Shown piece by piece: positions 56,921-64,000 of a DNA stretch of 64,000 nucleotides. The notes beneath the pieces are model-generated. The model had not been told where the DNA came from, did not search any database, and worked only from the letters and a program-made list of their open reading frames with translations. Source of the DNA: Albula goreensis. Taxonomy: Eukaryota > Chordata > Actinopteri > Albuliformes > Albulidae. The first letter of the stretch is position 1; every line of letters starts with the position of its first letter. The stretch is from contig CM040746.1 of NCBI GenBank assembly GCA_022829145.1, positions 1,458,731-1,522,730 on the forward strand. Reading direction: 5' to 3'. Made by a program: the position numbers and the translations under genes.

Positions 56921-59602
56921 GAATGCACCTTAGAAGACCGGGCCCTTGTGTCTTTAAATTCAGAAAACAGTGACAGCGAATCACACGAACGTGGCTATGC
57001 TGATGATCACAGCGTTCATTCTAAGTCAGTTAAACCGTTATTTATGTTTAGGTTTTGGGATCAGGTTTAACGTTATGCTAAAGAGCAGTAACAGGCTTAC
57101 GGTTAGGCTAAAGCTTAGAATGAATGTAAGTGTGAGGCTAAATACTGCCATCAATTTAGGCACGCAACTAATAAAAAGTTTCAGGGTTGCGGTTAATTTT
57201 ACAACAAGACGAGATTCGAGACGAGACGTTTTCGAACACAGCAAATGGTTTGGCCAAAGTTCTAGAGCGAAAGTCTTTCACTCCAAGGTCTCCAAGCACG
57301 AAAGGTCCTGCTCTATCATAACCAATTTCGATTTGGATTTCTCATTTTGTAACCAGTTAGAGACTTCTGTTTAGCCATTGTGAGTATCATTTGAAGGAAA
57401 CCTCATACCGAGGTGGCTAATTCAGTATGGGGAAAAAGAGCTACAAACTCCGGGGCAAAGCGACTTCTGCTGTCAGGTGCCTGGGGTAAGAGCAATGGCG
57501 TTCCCCTCTTAATCCTCTCCCCATATTTCAATTGGAGTGACCTTGCCGGTGGAAACACACGCAACCTAAATGAATCCTTAATTTGTGGCTTTTTACACAT
57601 TCCAGCCCTTTAAAGGTTTATTTGTAACGTTCATACCTCTCAAAACTTCAAAGGCCAGGAGTAGATTTAAATGTGTTGTGGCAGTAAAAATAACTCCTTT
57701 TAAATGGAAATGTTACCCACCTCCCCCTCCCGCCCCCGCCCTTTTGTGGCTGTTGGGAAAGCAGTTTCTCCTGAACACATTTCAAAGTGTCTCGATAAAC
57801 AACCGCTGTAATGATGTTGCTTTGTTAATTTGACTACTGCATATCTAAATGGCTCTGGTGTCATGTTAAATGTACAGTTGTTTTCTAATAATAGCAGGCT
57901 ATAAGGCAGAGTCATGTAACATAAAAAAGAAAAACCTTGTAGAAGTTAAAGCAAAAAAGAAAAAAAAACAGTCATGGTAAATATATGCAGGAAATCTGCA
58001 AGTTGGATCTAACCTTGTGAAAAATTATATCCTAGCAGCCACAGAATGCAAATAGCCTTATAATTTATGTAAATATAACTTGTAAAATGTGTTAATGCAA
58101 AATTAAAGAGGTGAAAATGTGAAACAAAAATGAGATTATTTAAATTTATGACTAATAATACATAACAGAAATATGAATGATAGATATGAGATAGGTATTA
58201 AGCAGCTTTTAATGTCATTTTATTGCTTTATTTTTGCAAACTGTAATGTTTTAATGCTTAAGTGCTTGGGGATAGCTGTATTGTATTAGCTACCTAGTGG
58301 ACTCTGACATGACTGTATAGTTTTGCATTATCACCTATGAACCAAAAAGCAAAGTTTTAATGTATGCCATTTATAGTGAAGTACGTTCAACATAAATGTT
58401 TTACTTAATGTTGCTTTGCATTGATATAGGGAGTTCAGTCCCAGCCCAACAGTAGGGTCTTATTTAGACCTGCAGTCATGCTCGCAGCACGGAATTACTT
58501 CTGATGTCTCTTATTCAGGTGCACAAACTATCATGGGTTCTAATGTCACCTACTTATACATACTTGTTTATGAAAATATTCTACATTAAAAAGCAAAACT
58601 CTCTGAGCGAATCTCTAGACACTATGGTGGCTGTAAGATTTGATTTTTTTTCCACAGTTAGACGGAATGAGGATCTAAGCAGAGCGGTTTTAACAAAACA
58701 CCAGGGAGGATCGTGTGCTCTGTTGCGAGAGAGCGTTCATCAATCACTCCGCTGTTTTTTCATATTCTCATTTTCATCAACACATAAGTCATGCACACAT
58801 GGTCCGTAAACTCCTCGCCGAAGTGGGTGGACTTGATAAGATTTCCGCTCTCCGCCGAGCTCTCTCCTGCATACCAAACACCTGCGAACGACACGTCGAG
58901 CCATTTCCAAAAAAGTCATTCCCCCGGAAAGCGGCATAGGGATGATCTCTGGCGCCGATGATGTATCGTGACCGTAGGGCCCCGCTCGGCGTAACGTGGG
59001 GAAACCCAGCCGTGATTAGTTTGCATCCGTTTGGAAATAAGCATCAGTCAGGATCGTACTTGGCAGGCCCAAAGTCTTCTCCTCAGCCTCTCATCCATTA
59101 TCTTACAAATTTGTGGCAGAAGTGATGGGCAAATGAGGTATCGCGACAGTAAAAACTGTTGCAGCTCTGTCAATCGATGACTTATTCCAACCAATCAGCT
59201 TGTTTTCCCCCTCAAAACAAAACACAACGATTGGTTGAAATCACTGAGCTCCAGGTAGTGCGTCGCAACTCCACTCTTTTTTTATGATGACTCCTGATAC
59301 CTCCCGACATGCCAGTATGCAGTTGAAGAGTTCATTCGGTATCACTCAAGTATGCAGATGAAGAGAAAAAGGAGCCGTTGCAGCGGGCTGTATAAAATTT
59401 CTCGCCGCCACCCCCTCCCTCCCCGAGGCGAGCCTTTCTCCGTTTCCAGCTGACACGTGATCCCCCGAATCTATTTGGGGTCGCTCGTCCCCGCCAGGTT
59501 CGATCGCATCCTTCACAGGCATGTCCATCATTCCTGACCGCTGGTCCTTGCTCACTGTGAAAACTCTTCCTGCTGTCCTTAAAACAGCCTAGATACTCTA
59601 GG
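56921..59602. other. Unique sequence with CpG-richer blocks, no gene recognised
   Basis: 57020-57160 has several GTTTAGG/GGTTAGGCTAAA-like words but no array. 57440-57620 and 58660-59330 are higher-complexity, CpG-richer blocks, the latter with AACCAATCAG near 59192. The open frames there overlap on opposite strands without a domain. Conserved regulatory function is possible but unsupported. Confidence 0.4.
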
Positions 59603-60127
59603 AAAGCAGCACCGTTTTGGCGGCCTTCGTGAAGGAAAGCAGACTCATGAGTATGTGTGTGTAAAGCAGTACTGTTGTGGCGGTCATTGTGAAGGGAAAC
59701 AGACTCAAGAGTATGTGTGTATAAAGCAGTACCGTTTTGGCGGCCTTCGTGAAGGGAAACAGACTCGTGAGTATGTGTGTAAAGCAGTACCGTTGTGGCG
59801 GCCATTGTGAAGGGAAACAGACTCATGAGTCTGTTTGAGTAAAGCAGTACCATTGTGGCAGCCATTGTGAAGGGAAACAGACTCATGAGTATGTGTGTGT
59901 AAAGCAGTACCGTTGTGGCAGCCATCATGAAGGGAAACAGACTCATGAGTATGTGTGTGTAAAGCAGTACCGTTGTGGCAGCCATCATGAAGGGAAACAG
60001 ACTCATGAGTATGTGTGTGTAAAGCAGTACCGTTGTGGCGGCCATTGTGAAGGGAAACAGACTCATGAGTATGTGTGTGTAAAGCAGTGCCGTTGTGGCA
60101 GCCTTCGTGAAGGGAAACAGACTGAGT
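59603..60127. repeat. 60-bp minisatellite, 9 copies
   Basis: The unit is AAAGCAGTACCGTTGTGGCG then GCCATTGTGAAGGGAAACAG then ACTCATGAGTATGTGTGTGT (60 bp). Copies start at 59603, 59663, 59723, 59781, 59841, 59901, 59961, 60021 and 60081; the third unit is 58 bp. Variants CCTTCGTGAA, CCATTGTGAA and CCATCATGAA mark unit types, and two adjacent CATCATGAA units (59901, 59961) look recently duplicated. A period divisible by 3 keeps frames open on both strands (up to 244 codons); these are artefacts. Confidence 0.97.
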
Positions 60128-60899
60128 ATCTATGTGTCGTGCTAATGTACAGTACATCCTGGCGGTCCAGACTGAACGTTAGCATCAGCTGCGCTAGCCC
60201 TGCAGCTTACAATGGGATCAGAGCAGTCAGCTGGAGCTCTGGTAAGGATTCCACGGCGACAGGGTAGGGCAGGGGTTGAGCGGCCAGGGTTCCTTACAGT
60301 AATGCAGAGTAAGTTCTTTCCGCATTCTGCCAGCATTGCATAATACACCTCTCCTACAATAGGTGTTCTCTGTCTCCTGGAATTAATAAAAGAATAATCT
60401 GGAAAAATCACTTAAATAATGGGGAATATACAGTATATTTACAGAAGTAAATCAAGTTTAATATTATCGTAATTACATTTTCTCATCCTCTCCTCCCTCC
60501 ACTTCCCTCGCCTCTTCTCTCTCGCAATCCAATTCTCTTAAATTCAATTGTGTTTTATTGGTGGGATAACCATGGCAGTATCGCTGAACCATACACGAAA
60601 CATGCAAAGTATGACGTAAAATTACCGCAGACTAACTGAGATATCTCTTTTTGTGTTCAATGTCATGGATGATGTAGTGTTTTTGGCAGTCTTTCGTGAT
60701 GGGTGTGTGAGTGTTGAGCGCTGGCAGGCCCTCAGCGCAGTGACCCGCCTCCCCCCATCTGTTTTATTTGTTGGGGGGGAAGGGGGTTGGAGGGCGGGGC
60801 ACTGCCGAAGCTGAGCTTTTCCCCTCGTGGTCGTGGTTCTGCAGAGTCAGGCCCTGTGGAGAGAAAGAGTGAGGGAGAAAGAGAGAGGGAGAGAGAATC
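60128..60899. other. Unique sequence, no gene recognised
   Basis: C/T-rich stretch at 60485-60530 and G-rich run at 60774-60800; a GAGAGA-rich piece at 60861-60897. Confidence 0.45.
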
Positions 60900-61350
60900 G
60901 CTCTGGGAAAAGCTTTAATGGTCCTCTCAAACTCGTTTGCCATCCTGTTTTTCCTGTGTTCACCGCTAAATAAGTCCAGCTGCCCTTTCTCTATCATGTC
61001 GGAAAAAGCGTTAAACCGCTTCAGAAGACTCGTCATCGTTTTTTTCCTCCACACCTCAGTGCGTTCGGTGGAGCGTTTTCACCGCTGCTCGCGAACCTCT
61101 GCATATGGCGTCTCCCCCCTCCCGACGCCGCACGGCACACGGCACATGGCACACGGCTTTGACGGAGAGGCTGTGCGTGATTAGCTGTAATGACACACTC
61201 ATGGGGACGCGGAACAGGGCCCCGGAGACAGGCTGGGAAGTGTGAAGGAGCCGGCTGAGTGCTCGTGCGTCAGCGCGGCTGTGGGCGTGGCGCGCCGCTT
61301 TACCTTTGTGACTCTCGTTTGTGTGGGGTGACGACGAACACGCAAACACA
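60900..61350. other. CpG-rich unique block, possible conserved or regulatory element
   Basis: This block has many CpG dinucleotides for the window (for example CCCGACGCCGCACGGC near 61121 and GGGCGTGGCGCGCCGC near 61283) and a small internal repeat (GGCACACGGCACATGGCACA at 61132-61151). A minus-strand frame of 96 codons (60764-61054) covers part of it but has no domain I recognise. It may be a regulatory element, a first exon with CpG island remnant, or neither. Confidence 0.35.
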
Positions 61351-61562
61351 CACGCGAGGCTGAGTTCAGTGAGGAGGAAAAAAGGGAGACAGAAGGCACA
61401 GGGTGACACAATTCAATACCCAGCACTATACCTTCCCAACAATTTCTCTGATATACTGATGGATACAGACCATTTATGAAGCCTTTTTTAGTTGTGTTTA
61501 TATTCATTATAATAATGTTTAATGCAGATTTAACTTCTACATATTTACATTATCCTTGGATT
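61351..61562. other. Unique spacer
   Basis: No feature recognised. Confidence 0.5.
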
Positions 61563-61626
61563 CCTCCATATATTATACAGTACCCTTGTAAAAGAGATTT
61601 TGATCTCAATTGGGTCTTCCTGGCCT
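61563..61626 (+). mobile_element. LINE 3-prime tail fragment
   Basis: CCCTTGTAAAAGAGATTTTG, then ATCTCAATTGGGTCTTCCTGG, matches the AAAGAGATTTTAATCTCAATGG-type end of abundant fish LINEs, the same kind of tail as at 21.2-21.3 kb. The terminal TTAAATAAAGG part is missing. Confidence 0.5.
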
Positions 61627-62779
61627 TCCGTATCTAACCATTGGTTCTCTCTGCACATATTCTTGGTGCATAGTGGACCACTCTGAATTTCGGAGGTGGC
61701 GCTTGATGCTTGAAGAAGTTATCCCATTCCAGATGCTTTCTATAAGCAATTTATGTCAGACATATGTGGCACTTACAAGTCACAAGTCCTTTCATTGGCT
61801 ACAGAGTGAAACAGGGATATCCAATCAGAGCTCAGAAGAGCTGAAAATGAACCAGGCCTTTTAACTCTATGTCCTCACAAAACCTGTCACCTTCTGATAC
61901 CTTCTTCGTAAAAATAAATAGATAAAAAGTGAGAGCTCTTTTAACACTACAATTGTTACCATAACAAGAGCAGGGAAATAGTTAACAGCTTGCTCCTGTT
62001 AAAAGGAGTACTTCCATGTTTATTTCTGCATGGATGAACTCTCATTATCTGCCAGGGATTAAACCCAATCTGTTCCTTCTTCTTTTTTCTCTGAATGTTG
62101 TGTAAAGTGGGTATCAGTAATAGACACCTGTTTGTATTTGTATCATATCCAGTTGTATATGATGGTATCGCCTCACTAACCCTGAGCACACCCTGGTGTT
62201 ACCGTGAGGAGTATCATAAATATACGTCAGAGAGAGAAGTTCAAAGAGACTTTTATTTTGATAACGAATACACTCGGGCTCGATATAGGAAAAAAGAGAT
62301 CAGTTTGGTTTGAATGAATTTCTTTGTTTATTCTTATTCAGTTGACAAGTGGAGGGCTGTTTTCAAGAGGCAACATTTGAGTTCAACATCTCCACATTCA
62401 GAAATGAGAAGTCCAGCGAATGGTAGTCAGGAATGAATGGCCATAAGTGGTAGATGTTGACCTGAAAAGACTGGCCTAAGGAAAACCTGTTAATCCCATG
62501 TTACATATTAAAAAAGATGTTTATGTCAGTTTTCATCCAATTTTGTTTGGTTAGAATGAATGGTACTGGTCATTTTAACTGTGCAATGATGGATTTCAGT
62601 CAAAACGCAAGCATATTTGTCAAGATTTGTGCATTTTGAAAAATGACTGAATATAATACATGTGAGAGGATATATTAAGGTGAATTTTAGGAAGTGTAAA
62701 ATTATTTCGTCATTTTGAGTTTTGTATTCAATGGATTGAAATGCATTTGGAGTGAGCGAGGCATGCGAATGGATTTATA
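61627..62779. other. AT-rich unique sequence, no gene recognised
   Basis: No exon or repeat recognised. Confidence 0.5.
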
Positions 62780-62918
62780 GTGAGTGAGTGAGTGAGTGAG
62801 TGAGTGAGTGAGTGAGTGAACTGATGGAGGAGTTGAAGAGCGAATAAGCCGGGGTTAGTGGGTTAGTGAGTAAGTTATAAAGTGAACGAGCTGGTGCATG
62901 GTTGAGTGAGGTGAGAGG
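62780..62918. repeat. (TGAG)n microsatellite with degenerate flank
   Basis: Ten TGAG tetramers at 62780-62819, then looser derivatives (TTAGTGGGTTAGTGAGTAAG, GAACGAGC, TTGAGTGAGGTGAG) to about 62918. Confidence 0.95.
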
Positions 62919-63226
62919 GCAATTACCTGAGGGCTAGACGCCAGCCTCTTTCCTGTGCGAGGACACCCCCCCTCTTCATCTGTGATATGTGCACAGGAAG
63001 CCTAAAATCCGAGCGTGAAAAACAAAATCATAATTTGGCATGATGTGGTCTCAGAGGAGCGTGGCGGTGGCCGCGCTGGTTGTGATTTGCAGTAAATGTC
63101 ACTTAGGCAGAGAGCGAGAGGATAATGAGAGCCCCTACCCGCAGAGAGACAGTCTCCTCCACACAGAAATCACTGCGCTCAAGAGCTCACTGCTCTCAGC
63201 GAGTACGGACTGCATCAGAGGCTGCT
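62919..63226. other. Unique sequence
   Basis: Moderately GC-rich, no domain in its frames. It ends where the GT tract begins. Confidence 0.45.
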
Positions 63227-63279
<53 letters not shown>

Positions 63280-63751
63280 GGTCTGTGTATGTGTGTGTGT
63301 GTTTGTGTGTGTGTGGGTCTGTGTATGTGTGTGTGTGTTTGTGTGAGTGTGTATGGGTCTGTGTATGTGTGTATGGGTCTGTGTTTGTGTGTGTGTGTCT
63401 GTGTTTGTGGGTCTGTGTATGTGTGTTTGTGTATGGGTCTGTGTGTGTGTGAGAGTGTGTGTGTGTGTGTGTGTGTTTATGTGTGTGTGTGTGTGTGTTT
63501 GTGGGTCTGTGTATGTGTGTGTATCTGTGTATGTGTGTGTATGGGTCTGTGTGTGTGTGAGTGTGTGTATGTGTGTGTGATTGAGTGGGTTGTGTATGTG
63601 TCAGTGAAAGTGAAATGAATATGTGTGTTTGTGTGTGTGTGTGTGTATGTGCATGTGTGCATACTTGAGTATTTCTGTGTGTGTGTGTGTGCAAGTGTGC
63701 ATACTTGAGTATTTCTGTGTGGGCATGATTGAATGCATGTGTGCATGTGTC

Positions 63752-63838
<87 letters not shown>
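63227..63838. repeat. GT-rich tract, 612 bp, ending in about 84 bp of nearly pure (GT)n
   Basis: A (GT)n run at 63230-63277 is followed by GTGT interrupted by GGTCT, AT and TT in a loose pattern of about 25-40 bp (TGTGGGTCTGTGTATGTGTG recurs many times), and then a nearly pure GT run at 63755-63838. Cys/Val and His/Thr open frames on both strands are artefacts. Confidence 0.97.
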
Positions 63839-63843
<5 letters not shown>

Positions 63844-64000
63844 CTTCATTATCAGCTGACATATAAGTAGGATATTATTCAGAGGAGTAATTCCTTCTGA
63901 GTTTTAAACTGGAACTAAATGAATTCCTTTTGTTGGTGAAGGATTTGCTTGACTGAAACCTTGTATCAATTTTATGGTTTTACATCAGTCAGAACCCTGG
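63839..64000. other. Unique sequence to window end
   Basis: No feature recognised. Confidence 0.5.

Noticed and set aside
57020..57160. Interstitial telomeric (TTAGGG)n array
   Set aside because: A few TTTAGG and GTTAGGC words occur but never in tandem.
59332..60267. Zinc-finger-like or other proteins from the 60-bp array, both strands
   Set aside because: Cys/His spacing does not match C2H2 or other known fingers, frames are open on both strands, and unit differences look unconstrained.
63215..63862. 215-codon minus-strand frame and several plus-strand Cys/Val frames
   Set aside because: His/Thr and Cys/Val polymers from GT/CA repeats. The same reason removes frames at 35540-36197, 36622-36925, 49047-49256 and 56123-56933.

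Overview
The window looks like nuclear DNA of a ray-finned fish, intergenic or deep intronic. It has no operon structure and no ribosome-binding-site-led reading frames. It is dominated by vertebrate-style microsatellites, minisatellites and decayed transposable elements. The interspersed elements have a teleost flavour: tRNA-headed SINEs ending in a LINE-like tail (TTTGGATAAA followed by GCTAAATGA), short inverted-repeat DNA elements, a Harbinger-type Myb remnant, and two different dead LINEs. I found no exon of a host protein-coding gene that I could support. Nearly all longer open frames are tandem-repeat artefacts, CA/GT runs or transposon debris.

Layout. 1-6 kb is mostly unique AT-rich sequence with one short direct repeat and one short inverted repeat. 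6.6-6.9 kb holds a promoter- or LTR-like block with tandem CCAAT boxes, a TATA-like box and an ATTAAA. 7.1-9.6 kb is a transposon cluster: a hAT-type MITE with an exact 8-bp target duplication, a second inverted-repeat element, a tandem duplication, and a SINE. 10.8-11.6 kb is a 41-bp minisatellite and 15.9-16.6 kb a 46-bp minisatellite running into CA repeats. 18.4-21.3 kb is a nest: a Harbinger-like element with a broken Myb/SANT gene, apparently inside older TIR-element sequence, next to a LINE 3-prime tail. 26.2-27.9 kb is a dead LINE (L2/jockey-like) with a recognisable FADD reverse-transcriptase motif. 32.8-33.2 and 46.8-47.1 kb are two equal-length copies of one TA-flanked MITE. 34.4, 47.6 and 53.2 kb carry three copies of an LTR-like repeat. 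40.2-42.2 kb is a second, unrelated dead LINE. 42.4-43.1 kb (30 bp), 45.4-46.2 kb (42 bp) and 59.6-60.1 kb (60 bp) are three more minisatellites. 56.2-56.9 and 63.2-63.8 kb are long CA/GT-rich tracts.

What works together: nothing here forms a pathway. The links are evolutionary. The SINEs carry a tail like that of the LINEs expected to mobilise them, the MITEs depend on transposases not present here, and the minisatellite cluster probably reflects local replication slippage or recombination. A few CpG-richer unique blocks (about 0.6-1.05, 10.0-10.55, 58.7-59.3 and 60.9-61.35 kb) could be conserved regulatory DNA, but that is inference only. I did not find a convincing new biological system. 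The most informative observations are the exact-TSD hAT MITE, the nested Harbinger block, the three-copy LTR-like family, the triplicated CCAAT block, and the clustering of five minisatellites whose unit lengths create misleading open frames.
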